This document shows, one piece after another, positions 32,539-41,196 of a stretch of 64,000 nt of DNA (the first letter of the stretch is position 1; every line of letters starts with the position of its first letter). The notes below the pieces were generated by a model, which did no database searches, was not told where the DNA came from, and worked only from the letters and a program-made list of their open reading frames with translations. The translations under genes were made by a program, and so were the position numbers. The stretch is taken from contig NZ_PJMX01000001.1 in the NCBI RefSeq assembly GCF_002846415.1, positions 744,001 to 808,000 on the forward strand, written 5' to 3'. Origin of the DNA: Streptomyces sp. TLI_146. Its GTDB lineage: Bacteria; Actinomycetota; Actinomycetes; Streptomycetales; Streptomycetaceae.

Positions 32539-33825
32539 CTAAACGGCACTCTGCTCAACGAGGTCTGCCGATTCCGGGTGGCCTTGACCGCCGGTGGAGG
32601 CAGCGCCACGCAGCGCCGCCTCCACCCGGCGGTTGGTGGTCATGGTCGACGTGACGGCGGTCATGGCGAGGAGAAGGCCGGCGGCGGTGTAGAGCGGGGT
32701 GCGTACGTCGTAGGTGGTGGCCAGCCAACCGCCCAGGAAGGCGCCGAACGGGGCGGCGCACATGCCGAGCATGCGGGAGGTGGAGGCGACCCGGCCCATC
32801 AGGTGGGCGGGGACGATGGCCTGCCGGAGGGAGGGGGCGAGCACCATCGTGGCGCCCATGCCCGCTCCGCAGACGGCGAGCGCGAGGCCGGCGACGTACG
32901 GGTTCGGGGCAGCGGCCAGGCCCAGGATGGCGAGTCCCTCGATTGCGGCCGTGCAGGTCAGCGCGGTGCCGGTGCCGAGGCGTCGGCCTAGGAAGGAGGC
33001 GATGCCCGCGCCGAGCAGCCCGCCGGTGGCCTCCGCCGTGAGCAGCAGGCCGAAGCCGAAGGCGCCGATGCCGAGACGGTCGTGCGCGAAGAGGGCGAGT
33101 ACGGTCTCCAACGCGACGAAGGCGATGTTCCCGACCGCGGGACGCAGCGCGAGCCCCAGCAGCAACCGGTCCCGGAAGACGTACGAGGCGCCGGCCCGCG
33201 CCTGTCTCAGCAGCGACTCACGGGCCTGGGGTACAGGCCGGGGTGTGGCGGGCAGCGACCGTACGAGCGCCGCGGAGAGCGCGAACGACACCGCGTCGGC
33301 GAGCAGCGGAACCGCCCGGCCGAGCGCGAGCAGGGCACTGCCCGCGGGCGGCCCGGCGAAGCCGGACGCGGCGGTCTGGGCGCCGCGCAGACGGGAGTTG
33401 GCGCGCTCCAGGTGCGCGGGGTCGCGGCCGAGCAGATCCGGCAGATAGGCCGTGGCGGCGGTGTCGAAGAAGAGTCCGCCGAGGCCGAGGAGGAAGGCGA
33501 CGGCCGCGAGCAGGGGAATGCTCAGCACGTCGAGCGCGGCCGCTGCCGCCGGTATCGCGAGCAGCACCGCACGCAGCGCGTCCGTGACCCACATCGTGCG
33601 CCGACGGTCCCAGCGGTCCACCAGCGCACCGCCGAGCACCCCGAAGAGCAGCCACGGCAGCGTTCCGGCGGCCGTGACAACGGCGAGCGCCATCGGGTCC
33701 CGCGTCAACGTCAAGGCGAGCAGCGGCAGCGCGGCGTGCGAGACCCCATCACCGAGCGAGGACACCGTCTGAGCGGTCCACAGCCGTCCGAACCCGGTCG
33801 GCATCTTGCGAATGTCTGTGGTCAC
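32539..33825 (-). CDS. MFS exporter (EntS/MFS_3-like)
   Basis: 428 residues with twelve hydrophobic helices and no signal peptide. The loop VDRWDRRRTMWVTD is the motif-A equivalent, and FFDTAATAYLPDLL with ANSRLRGAQTAASGFAGPPA is characteristic of the MFS_3/enterobactin-exporter-like group. The ATG overlaps the ArsR stop by four bases (ATGA), so the two are translationally coupled. The last residues (GHPESADLVEQSAV) are polar. It probably exports the compound sensed by the ArsR-type partner. Confidence 0.87.
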   Translation of the reverse strand: MTTDIRKMPTGFGRLWTAQTVSSLGDGVSHAALPLLALTLTRDPMALAVVTAAGTLPWLLFGVLGGALVDRWDRRRTMWVTDALRAVLLAIPAAAAALDVLSIPLLAAVAFLLGLGGLFFDTAATAYLPDLLGRDPAHLERANSRLRGAQTAASGFAGPPAGSALLALGRAVPLLADAVSFALSAALVRSLPATPRPVPQARESLLRQARAGASYVFRDRLLLGLALRPAVGNIAFVALETVLALFAHDRLGIGAFGFGLLLTAEATGGLLGAGIASFLGRRLGTGTALTCTAAIEGLAILGLAAAPNPYVAGLALAVCGAGMGATMVLAPSLRQAIVPAHLMGRVASTSRMLGMCAAPFGAFLGGWLATTYDVRTPLYTAAGLLLAMTAVTSTMTTNRRVEAALRGAASTGGQGHPESADLVEQSAV

Positions 33826-34361
33826 TTGGCGTCCCCTTCGGCCTGCACGTGAGAAGTCGGGTGGAACAACGCGAAGACGAGCGACGCGTCGGGAAGCGAC
33901 GGGTCGGACAGCTCCCGGTACTCGTCCGCCAGCGCCTCCAGCCGCGCCCCCAGCTCGGCGAACTGCTCATCGGTGAGCCGCAGATGCGCCATCCGTACGT
34001 GCCGCTGGCCGTCCGCCGGCGCCGCCTCCAGGTCGGCCACCGCATGCCGCATCAGCATGTCCGGACCTCCCTCGCCCGGATCCGGCAGCTCGATCGACCG
34101 CGCGGCCATGGCGTAGTACCGCTCGGTGACACCCCGCACCTTCCGCGTCCGCACCACCTTCACCAGGCCGGCCCGCTCCAGCAGTCGTACGTGGTAGCTG
34201 GAACTCCCCTTCGCGAGGCCCACTCGCTCGGCGATCTGGGTGATCGTCGCGGGCTCGAAGCGGAGCACGGCCATGATCCGGTGGCGCGTGAGATTGGAGA
34301 CGGCGCGTAGCTGCTCGTCCGTGGTGACGTGGAACGTCTCGGGAAGATCATCGGTTGGCAT
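33822..34361 (-). CDS. ArsR/winged-helix transcriptional regulator
   Basis: 179 residues. The winged helix reads RAVSNLTRHRIMAVLRFEPA then TITQIAERVGLAKGSSSYHV then RLLERAGLVKVVRTRKVRGV, the ArsR/HTH_20 fold (the KGSSSYHVRLLE recognition helix). A ~90-residue helical C-terminal part follows, as in regulators of drug exporters; no metal-binding ELCVCDL-type motif is present. ATG 34361 follows GGGGG. It is the first gene of a two-gene operon with the MFS exporter and is preceded by a 30-bp palindrome that overlaps its own start region, so autoregulation is very likely. Confidence 0.87.
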   Translation of the reverse strand: MPTDDLPETFHVTTDEQLRAVSNLTRHRIMAVLRFEPATITQIAERVGLAKGSSSYHVRLLERAGLVKVVRTRKVRGVTERYYAMAARSIELPDPGEGGPDMLMRHAVADLEAAPADGQRHVRMAHLRLTDEQFAELGARLEALADEYRELSDPSLPDASLVFALFHPTSHVQAEGDAK

Positions 34362-34364
34362 GCC

Positions 34365-34394
34365 CCCAATGGTCAACACTTCTTGACCATTGGG
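34365..34394 (-). promoter_or_regulatory. 30-bp perfect palindrome, operator of the ArsR/MFS operon
   Basis: 12-bp arms CCCAATGGTCAA (34365-34376) and TTGACCATTGGG (34383-34394) match without error around six bases. The palindrome starts three bases upstream of the ArsR ATG and includes its GGGGG ribosome binding site, so binding would block both transcription and translation. Its TTGACC may also serve as a -35 box. Confidence 0.75.
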
Positions 34395-34494
34395 CAAGGG
34401 GTTTCCCCGACCTTCCGTGGGATGCGCCTCGGAGAGCGCGGATGACGGGTTGTCAGCCCGGACGCAAGGCGCCCGTCTGCGGCAAGAAGAAGCA

Positions 34495-34528
34495 GGCCGG
34501 AGGCACCCCGGGAGGGGTACCTCCGGCC
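34495..34528 (-). terminator. Large hairpin after the GH48 gene
   Basis: 15-bp arms GGCCGGAGGCACCCC (34495-34509) and GGGGTACCTCCGGCC (34514-34528) with one mismatch and a four-base loop, 26 bases downstream of the cellulase stop. Confidence 0.7.
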
Positions 34529-34553
34529 CGGTACGCGGAGCCGCGAGGCGGGG

Positions 34554-37493
34554 CTATTCCAGGAGCTCCGCGTACGAGCCCATGGCGAGCGCGATGTCCG
34601 CCTGGGCCCAGAACCGGTGATAGGTGAAGACGGGCGCCGCGCCGCCCGCGAGATAGGCCTCGATCTTCGACCAGGCCGGGTCGTTCTTGTAGAAGGACCG
34701 CAGGGAGGAGAAGGTCGACTGGGAGTCGATCTTCTCGCCGCCCGGCATGGTGCCGGTCCAGCCGCTGGGCACGTACACCGGGTCGCCGAACCGCTTGTAG
34801 TCGGTGCGGGTCTCCGGCACGGCGATGCCGAGCGCGTCCTGGTCGTGGTCCCACATGCCGTCGAGGAGCGCCTTGGCCGTGCTCGCGGCCTTGGTGTCAC
34901 CGGACTTGGCGGCGTAGTAGGTCAGCGTCTTGGCGTAGGCGGCGGCCACACCGACGTCGTCGGTGTAATCGGTGACGGTGACGTGCAGGCCCGCGTTCGC
35001 GCCGGGCGTCGCCGGGTTCCAGGTGTCGGGCTTGCCCGACCACTCCAGTGTGGCCGGGATACGGAAGGTTCCGTCGGGGTTGACGGTCGTCTTGGACAGC
35101 GCCCAGCCGACCCACTTGTCGAGGACGGCCTTCGCCTTCGTGTCGCCCGTCTCCTTGTAGTACTCGGCGACGCGCTCCATCGACCACGCCTGGAAGCCGA
35201 ACCACTGGTTGGACGGCGGGTCGTGGTAGACGGGGGCCTCGTCGTAGTACATGCCGTAGAAGGTGGGTGTACCGGCCGGGGCTGCGGCGTACCGGCCCTG
35301 CCAGCTGTTGGTGGCGCCGCCCGCGATGGCGCCGTCGGCGGACTGCAGCCAGCGGTAGAACTCCAGCTGCCGCCCCAGACTGGTGCCCCAGTCGGACGCT
35401 CCGGTCGCCGACTTGGGCTTGAGATCGGCGTACGAGCTCAGCGCCCAGGCGGCGAGGGGGTTCTGGTATCCGCCGTGTACGTGGCTCGATCCGATGCGCC
35501 AGGCCCAGCCCGCCGACGTGTCGGTCGCGCCGCCCCAGGCGTAATACCAGGACAGCAGGTAGCTCGAACTGTTCTTGCCGCTGCCGGCCGGGCAGACGGT
35601 CGGCCCCACGCAGTCGCCGATCTTCTTGAAGTACTTGTCGTACATGGCGTAGCGCAGGTAGTCGCCCATCTTGGCGGCCTTGGACACGGTGTCCGAGACG
35701 GCGCCGCCGTTGCCCTGCTGCTTGGCCCACACGTCGGCCCAGTAGGCGGCCTGCACGGCGCGCGCGTCGGCGTCGGGCGCGTCGGTGAACTTCCACTGCT
35801 TCGCATAGGAGTTGTCACCGGTGAACAGGTCCAAGTACCCGTTCTTTCCACCGTACTTGAAGGTGTCGCAGGTCGGTTGCGGCACGGTCTCCCAGACGGA
35901 TTCCTGGGCGCCGCGCTGGAACGTGTTGATGTAGGAGGGCCCGGTCGCGGCCGGACCCGCTTCGCACTTGCCGGGCTCGTTCCCGTACCCGTAGACGTTG
36001 TCGACGTCCTGCAGCCAGTGCATTCCGTACACATCGTCCGTGCCGTACGCACTCTTCAGCTCGGCGGCGATCGGGTCGGCCCCGACGGACACACCGGTGT
36101 CGAGCTTGGCCGGGTACTGGGAGGGCAGGTCCCACTCCGGCGCGTACGTGGCCGGTTTCGAGGCGCTGTAGAAGGAGTTGGTGGGCTGGTCGGCATGAGT
36201 GGGGATCATGTACTTCTCCATGACGCCCCACGCCCCGTTGAACTTGGACCAGTCCCCGGTGACCTTTCCGTACATCGCCTGCAGCCAGATCAGATAGCTG
36301 TACGCCTCCGAGGTGCTCTCGTGCCCCTGGTCGGGCGCCTCGACGATCAGCGTCTCGACCGAGTGGTAGGGAATGCCCTCGGGCGAGAAATAGCCGTTCG
36401 CGGGGTCGGTGATCTTCACGTAGAGGGAGAGGAAGCGTGCGTTGTACGTCGTCGACGCGGCCAGTTCGGTGACGGTGGCCTCGGCCTTGGCGTGGCCCGG
36501 GGCGGTCGCGGCGAAGACGGCGGATCCGGTACCGGTGGCATTGGCGGTGATGGTGGCGTGCTGGACGGTGTTCCAGTTGGACGGGGTGAAGGTCAGACTC
36601 GCCCCCTCCGTGACGGAGAGCCCGCTGTTGCCCGACGCACGAGCGACGCTGACCGTCACATTGGCGCTCGGCTTCGTCGACAGCCTCACGTCCAAGGTGC
36701 CCGACTTGCCTTGCTGGAGGGCGAGTTGCGTGGGTGTGACGACAACGGCCGGACCCGCCGCGACGTGTATGCCGACTGGGGCGGACTCGGCGGACGCGCC
36801 CAGGCTGTCGTAGGCCTTCGCGTAGAGCGAGTAGTCGCCCGCCGCGAGCCCGGTGGCGCCGAGGGTGAAGGGCGCCGTGGTGTCGGAGCCGAGCAGGGTG
36901 GTGCCGCTGTAGAACTCGACCTTGCCCACGGTCGCCCCGTCGGCCGCGGCCGCGGTGGCCGCGAGCGGAACGGTGTCGCCGACCGTGTAGGTGGCACCCG
37001 CGGCGGGGCTGGTGAGCACGGCGACCGGCGGCTGGTGGGCCCCGGCGCAGGTCGTGCCGTTGACGGCGAAGGCGGTGGGTGCCGTGTTCGTACCGCTGTA
37101 GCTGAACTGACCGCCGACGGAGACGGCGGCGCCCGCCGCGACCGTCTTGTTCCAGTCGGCGTTCTTGACGGTGACGGCGGTCCCGGACTGCGACCAGGCG
37201 CCGTTCCAGCCGTTGCTGAGCTTCTGGTTGCCGACGTATGAGTACGTCAGGGTCCAGCCGTCCAGCGGGGCGGTGCCCCGGTTGGTGAGGGTGAGATCGG
37301 CGGTGAAGCCGGAGCCCCAGTCGTTGGTGTTCTTGTAGTCGACGCTGCACTCGACCGTGGCAGCGCTGGCAGACGGGGGGCCGACTGCGGCGAGGCCCAA
37401 CGGCAGGGCGATCGCCGCGATCAGCGAGGTCCACAGACGTCGTCCGTGACTGCGCCGCCCCGTGCCGGGGGGTGTTCTCTTTCCAGGTGGCAT
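34554..37493 (-). CDS. Glycoside hydrolase family 48 cellulase (exo-beta-1,4-glucanase) with CBM2
   Basis: 979 residues. The signal peptide ends near SASA-ATV. Residues ~47-149 are a CBM2 cellulose-binding module ([47 protein letters not shown]). Two Ig-like modules follow (about 152-245 and 248-343). The GH48 catalytic domain runs from about 350 to the end, starting [20 protein letters not shown]. The conserved Glu of the TSEAYSY motif (about residue 395) is the expected proton donor. GH48 enzymes release cellobiose from cellulose chain ends and are key cellulases in actinomycetes. AAGGAGG precedes the ATG at 37493. A perfect CebR box lies in the promoter, pointing to induction by cello-oligosaccharides. 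Confidence 0.95.
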   Translation of the reverse strand: MPPGKRTPPGTGRRSHGRRLWTSLIAAIALPLGLAAVGPPSASAATVECSVDYKNTNDWGSGFTADLTLTNRGTAPLDGWTLTYSYVGNQKLSNGWNGAWSQSGTAVTVKNADWNKTVAAGAAVSVGGQFSYSGTNTAPTAFAVNGTTCAGAHQPPVAVLTSPAAGATYTVGDTVPLAATAAAADGATVGKVEFYSGTTLLGSDTTAPFTLGATGLAAGDYSLYAKAYDSLGASAESAPVGIHVAAGPAVVVTPTQLALQQGKSGTLDVRLSTKPSANVTVSVARASGNSGLSVTEGASLTFTPSNWNTVQHATITANATGTGSAVFAATAPGHAKAEATVTELAASTTYNARFLSLYVKITDPANGYFSPEGIPYHSVETLIVEAPDQGHESTSEAYSYLIWLQAMYGKVTGDWSKFNGAWGVMEKYMIPTHADQPTNSFYSASKPATYAPEWDLPSQYPAKLDTGVSVGADPIAAELKSAYGTDDVYGMHWLQDVDNVYGYGNEPGKCEAGPAATGPSYINTFQRGAQESVWETVPQPTCDTFKYGGKNGYLDLFTGDNSYAKQWKFTDAPDADARAVQAAYWADVWAKQQGNGGAVSDTVSKAAKMGDYLRYAMYDKYFKKIGDCVGPTVCPAGSGKNSSSYLLSWYYAWGGATDTSAGWAWRIGSSHVHGGYQNPLAAWALSSYADLKPKSATGASDWGTSLGRQLEFYRWLQSADGAIAGGATNSWQGRYAAAPAGTPTFYGMYYDEAPVYHDPPSNQWFGFQAWSMERVAEYYKETGDTKAKAVLDKWVGWALSKTTVNPDGTFRIPATLEWSGKPDTWNPATPGANAGLHVTVTDYTDDVGVAAAYAKTLTYYAAKSGDTKAASTAKALLDGMWDHDQDALGIAVPETRTDYKRFGDPVYVPSGWTGTMPGGEKIDSQSTFSSLRSFYKNDPAWSKIEAYLAGGAAPVFTYHRFWAQADIALAMGSYAELLE

Positions 37494-37554
37494 GCGCGAG
37501 CCTCCTTGGCGGCTCGGAGGGTGATATGGGGGTTGTGCACAAGCCTTGAACCCG

Positions 37555-37568
37555 TGGGAGCGCTCCCA
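37555..37568 (-). promoter_or_regulatory. CebR operator
   Basis: TGGGAGCGCTCCCA, a perfect 14-bp palindrome identical to the known CebR consensus, 62 bases upstream of the GH48 start. CebR is a LacI-type repressor released by cellobiose; its gene is not in this window. Confidence 0.85.
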
Positions 37569-37596
37569 GAATCGTGTCGAGGGGCCTTGGGGTCAA
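37568..37596 (-). promoter_or_regulatory. Promoter of the GH48 gene
   Basis: On the minus strand TTGACC (37591-37596) and GATTCT (37568-37573) are 17 bases apart. The CebR box begins at the -10 box, the ideal place for repression. The -10 match is weak. Confidence 0.45.
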
Positions 37597-37965
37597 GGTG
37601 TTCGACAAGTCGAAGTAAGCCGAAGACCCGGTGGGCGACGGGGGGCGCAGTACGTCGGCGGGCCATGCGGGGCGGCAGCAGGGGCGGGGCCGACCCCTCC
37701 GACCAGCGACAGCACGCCGGGTGAGGGGGCGACAGCCGATCTGCGGCTCGGGCCGGTGGAGGAATCTCCCATCGATGGGGCGCGCGATGTGAGGCGTGCC
37801 CGATTCCTCGTCCCCTCAACTCTTGACGCGATGGCAAGCACACGATGGGCAGTTCGACTCAGATCGCGCCCGGGCTCAGCACCGGGCGATCCCCACCGGG
37901 GGATTTGCCCGACACATGGCTTACCAGCAAGGTGCGCAAACAGGCGGAGCACTAGGGTCGGCCTC
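37597..37965. other. Intergenic region between the GH48 and lipoprotein genes
   Basis: About 370 bases upstream of two divergent genes. Apart from the cellulase promoter at its left edge I see no gene, RNA or repeat. Confidence 0.4.
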
Positions 37966-38640
37966 GTGCCTCAACCGAGACAGCGGATCTGGCTGCGGGC
38001 GGCGATGCTGCTCACGGGCCTCCTCATCGTGCTGATCGCGCTCACGGCTTGCGATGCGGGCTCTGGTGACAGTCCGGGTGATACGGACACGTCCACTGCT
38101 TCGGGCGATACGGACACTTCTGGGCGGGATACAGCCGGATCGGAGACTTCTGGCGGTGAGGATAACGGCGGCTCGGAGACTTCCGGCGGTTCAGGCGGTG
38201 TGAGCAGGTCAGGCGGATCGGACCAGGTCGTATTCCAGAAGCAAGCCGAGCGGGACAGGGCAGGGCTGTTCGAAGGGCAGTTGGGCTACGACCCGCCGTC
38301 GCCTGTGGACGTCAATGACACCTCCGAATTCACGGTGACGCTCAGCGCCCTCGACAGCACGCAGCCCCCACCGGATCACGGTGTGGCACGTCGAAACCTC
38401 CTGGTGGGCGGAGCCCAGGGCGCCGAGCTCACCGCTCCGGACGGGGACGTCGACATCGAACTCAACGGCTCGAACCACCAACTCCTCACACGCACCAACT
38501 GCGTTGAATGGCAGTGGAGCCTCACTCCGCGGAAACCGGGACACCATCGGCTGAACCTCGTAGTCGAGACCTACCAGGGTGCGTCCATTAGAGACTCCGG
38601 ACACCAGCACCAGTCCAACAGGCCAGCACCACCTTCATGA
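37966..38640 (+). CDS. Putative lipoprotein with Thr/Ser/Gly/Asp-rich linker
   Basis: 224 residues from GTG 37966. The signal (LRAAMLLTGLLIVLIALTAC) ends in lipobox LTAC. A 55-residue linker of repeated TDTS/SGG words follows, then a beta-rich domain (VNDTSEFTVTLSALDSTQPP, VDIELNGSNHQLLT, CVEWQWSLTPRKPGHHRLNL). It resembles the extracellular domain of Streptomyces proteins of unknown function. The last ~20 residues after VVETYQG are polar and unlike the preceding strand pattern, so the C-terminus may be shifted. The ribosome binding site is weak. No assigned role. Confidence 0.6.
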   Translation: MPQPRQRIWLRAAMLLTGLLIVLIALTACDAGSGDSPGDTDTSTASGDTDTSGRDTAGSETSGGEDNGGSETSGGSGGVSRSGGSDQVVFQKQAERDRAGLFEGQLGYDPPSPVDVNDTSEFTVTLSALDSTQPPPDHGVARRNLLVGGAQGAELTAPDGDVDIELNGSNHQLLTRTNCVEWQWSLTPRKPGHHRLNLVVETYQGASIRDSGHQHQSNRPAPPS

Positions 38641-38900
38641 GCGAACCGCTCCGAGTCGGGACCACGAAGGTCGATTCCCGTGCAACCGTGAGTTCAGATC
38701 AGGCGTCGAAGAGGTCAGTGCGCACCGAGGTACGCACCGCACCTCTTCGTTCCCGAGCGCCTCCAACGGCGGTGAACAAAGCCGTTGTTTCGGGATATTC
38801 GGTTGCATAGGGCGTACAACCGTCCAGCCTTCTCACAGGTCTTGGTAGGCGTCGCGTGCCCCGCGGCACCCGCACGCTCTTGCCCGAGGAGGCCCACCTC

Positions 38901-41072
38901 ATGTCACGCGCCCACGTCCGCACACCCCGGCTCCGGCTGACCGCCGCCATCGCCGTCACCCTGGCCGCCACCGCCGCCGGCACGCTCGCAGGCCCGGCCA
39001 CCGCCGCGACGGCAGCCCCCGCCGGTGCGGCCGCGGTCGCGCGGCAGGGCGCCGGGGACGCGGTCTTCCCGTTCGTCAACAGCGCCCTCGTGACCGCCGG
39101 ACCCAACGGGTTCCTCGCCCTCCGGACGGACGACGTAGTCTGGACGCGGTACGCCGACGGCTCCACCACCACGTTCCCGAAGAGCCCTGGGGTCACCTAC
39201 CGGGGCTCTGCCGGAGCCGACATCGTCGTGGCGAGCGAAGGAACCCGCAACACCGTCCACGACATGGCCAACGGCGGCACCCCTGTCGTCATCGACAGCC
39301 CCTACGAGCTGCGCGAGGTCAACGGCTCGACGCTCGTGATGGTCGACACGGCCACCAAGGAGCTCCACCTCGTGAGCCGGGCGCCCGGCGGCGAGGTCGT
39401 CGACCGCAAGGTGACGGGGATGCCTGCCGGAGTGCCCTGGACGTTCTACGGCTCCGCACCCGGTACGGTCGCCGTGCAGACCTCGGCGCCCAACAGCGGC
39501 TTCCACCTCGCCCTGGTCGACGTGGCCACGGCCGCCACCGTCGAAACCTACGACCTCGACCGCTACAGCGGTTTCGCGCAGGTCACGCCCGGCCACGTGC
39601 TCTGGGAGCCGGCATACGGCCAGACCAGGATCGTGGACCGGAAGACCAAGCAGGCCCAGACCCTCCCCTACCGGGCGCAGATCGCCCTGGGCGGCGACTG
39701 GCTGGCGATCACCGGTGGCGACAAGGTCGTCGTGGACGGGGTCACCTACCCGAACAAGCCGATCGTCCTCAAGTCGCTCAAGGACGGCCGCAAGGTCCCC
39801 CTCCTCGACCTCGCGAGCGTCGTGGCCCCGGTCGGCGACGGCACGCTCCTGGTGTCCGGCGGCACCTTCGCGCAGGGCCAAGGCCTCTTCCGTATATCGC
39901 TCGACGCGAGCGGCACCCCGGTGTCCACCATGATCGGGGACGGGCAGAACCCCCTGGAAATGATCTTGAAGCAGGTGAACGTTCCGGACGAGTACCGCTT
40001 CGACGGCACCGACAAGCGCGTCACCTGGCAGGCCAACCAGCCGGACCTGGGCGTCTCACTGACCCTGACCCACACGGCCACCGGCCGCACGGTGTCGCTC
40101 TGGAGCTACTACGACACCTACATCCGCTGGGACGGCAACCTCGACCAGGTGACCGGCGCCTACAACGGCGCGTACACCTGGAAGATGACCGCCTACCCGG
40201 GATCCGGTGTCGGCCCTTCCGCCGTGAAGACCGGTACCACCACGGTGAACCGTGGCACCGCGCCACGCGACTTCAACGACAACGCGCACGCGGACGCCCT
40301 CGTCCGCGACAGCTCGGGCAACCTCTCCGCGTACGACCTCAGCCAGCTGCGCGCCATGGGCAACAGCTCCGACTGCCATGACGAGGGCTGCCCGCCGGTC
40401 GTCCACGACCCGAAGCCGGACGTCCTGGGCACCGGCTGGAACACGTACACGCTGATGGCCTCCCCCGGAAACGTGGCGGGTTCAGTCTCGGACGACGTCG
40501 TCGGCCGGGACCGTGACGGTGTGCTGTGGCTCCACCAGAGCGACCACCAAAAGCTCCTGCCCCGCACGAAGATAGGCGGCGGCTGGAACGTCTACACCCA
40601 GATCACCGGCGGGTCCGACCTCAACGGCGACGGCCGGGGCGATCTCCTCGCCACCGACAGAGCCGGTGTGCTGTGGTTCTACGCCTCCACCGGCAACGCC
40701 GCCGCCCCCTTCAAGACCCGTCAGAAGATCGGCGGCGGCTGGGGCGTCTACAACCTCCTCACCGCCCCGGGCAACATCGCGGGCGCCTCCGGCGGCGACC
40801 TCCTCGCCCGCGACAAGGACGGTGTCCTCTGGCTCTACCTGGGCAAGGGCGACGGCACCTTCACCGCCCGTCGCAAGGTCGGCGGCGGCTGGCAGAAGTA
40901 CACCCACATCATCCCGGCGGGCAGGAACAGCAACGGCGTGGCCGACATCTACGCCATCGGCGCCTCCGGCTCCGCGCTCTACTCCGGCCGCGACAGCACC
41001 ACCCGCCCCTTCGAACCGGCCCACACCCTGCCGCTGCGCAGCGACTCCACCCGCTTCAGGACCTTCTTCTGA
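38901..41072 (+). CDS. Secreted FG-GAP/VCBS-repeat protein
   Basis: 723 residues. The signal peptide (LTAAIAVTLAATAAGTLAGPATA) is followed by a ~400-residue beta-propeller-like region of unknown type. The last ~220 residues are VCBS/FG-GAP blades: APRDFNDNAHADALVRDSSG, then DDVVGRDRDGVLWLHQ, SDLNGDGRGDLLATDRAGVL and GGDLLARDKDGVLWLYLGKG, with the D-x-D-x-D-G-like calcium loops, each flanked by IGGGWNVYTQ-type strands. Such proteins are common, highly expressed secreted proteins of unknown function in Streptomyces. GAGGAGG precedes ATG 38901. It is closed by the shared hairpin at 41112. Confidence 0.82.
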   Translation: MSRAHVRTPRLRLTAAIAVTLAATAAGTLAGPATAATAAPAGAAAVARQGAGDAVFPFVNSALVTAGPNGFLALRTDDVVWTRYADGSTTTFPKSPGVTYRGSAGADIVVASEGTRNTVHDMANGGTPVVIDSPYELREVNGSTLVMVDTATKELHLVSRAPGGEVVDRKVTGMPAGVPWTFYGSAPGTVAVQTSAPNSGFHLALVDVATAATVETYDLDRYSGFAQVTPGHVLWEPAYGQTRIVDRKTKQAQTLPYRAQIALGGDWLAITGGDKVVVDGVTYPNKPIVLKSLKDGRKVPLLDLASVVAPVGDGTLLVSGGTFAQGQGLFRISLDASGTPVSTMIGDGQNPLEMILKQVNVPDEYRFDGTDKRVTWQANQPDLGVSLTLTHTATGRTVSLWSYYDTYIRWDGNLDQVTGAYNGAYTWKMTAYPGSGVGPSAVKTGTTTVNRGTAPRDFNDNAHADALVRDSSGNLSAYDLSQLRAMGNSSDCHDEGCPPVVHDPKPDVLGTGWNTYTLMASPGNVAGSVSDDVVGRDRDGVLWLHQSDHQKLLPRTKIGGGWNVYTQITGGSDLNGDGRGDLLATDRAGVLWFYASTGNAAAPFKTRQKIGGGWGVYNLLTAPGNIAGASGGDLLARDKDGVLWLYLGKGDGTFTARRKVGGGWQKYTHIIPAGRNSNGVADIYAIGASGSALYSGRDSTTRPFEPAHTLPLRSDSTRFRTFF

Positions 41073-41111
41073 TCCCTGTCCTACGCCTTTGCCCCCACAC
41101 TCCGCGGGCAC

Positions 41112-41149
41112 GGACCGGATCGGCCGGCGCCACCGGCTCGATCCGGTCC
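41112..41149. terminator. Shared hairpin between the VCBS protein and the SARP gene
   Basis: Perfect 11-bp arms GGACCGGATCG (41112-41122) and CGATCCGGTCC (41139-41149); the 16-base loop contains a second GCCGG/CCGGC stem. It lies between two convergent stops (41072 and 41197). Confidence 0.7.
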
Positions 41150-41196
41150 CACCTCACATCAGTGATCACTTAGCGGACATCACAGGCGTGGCCGCC

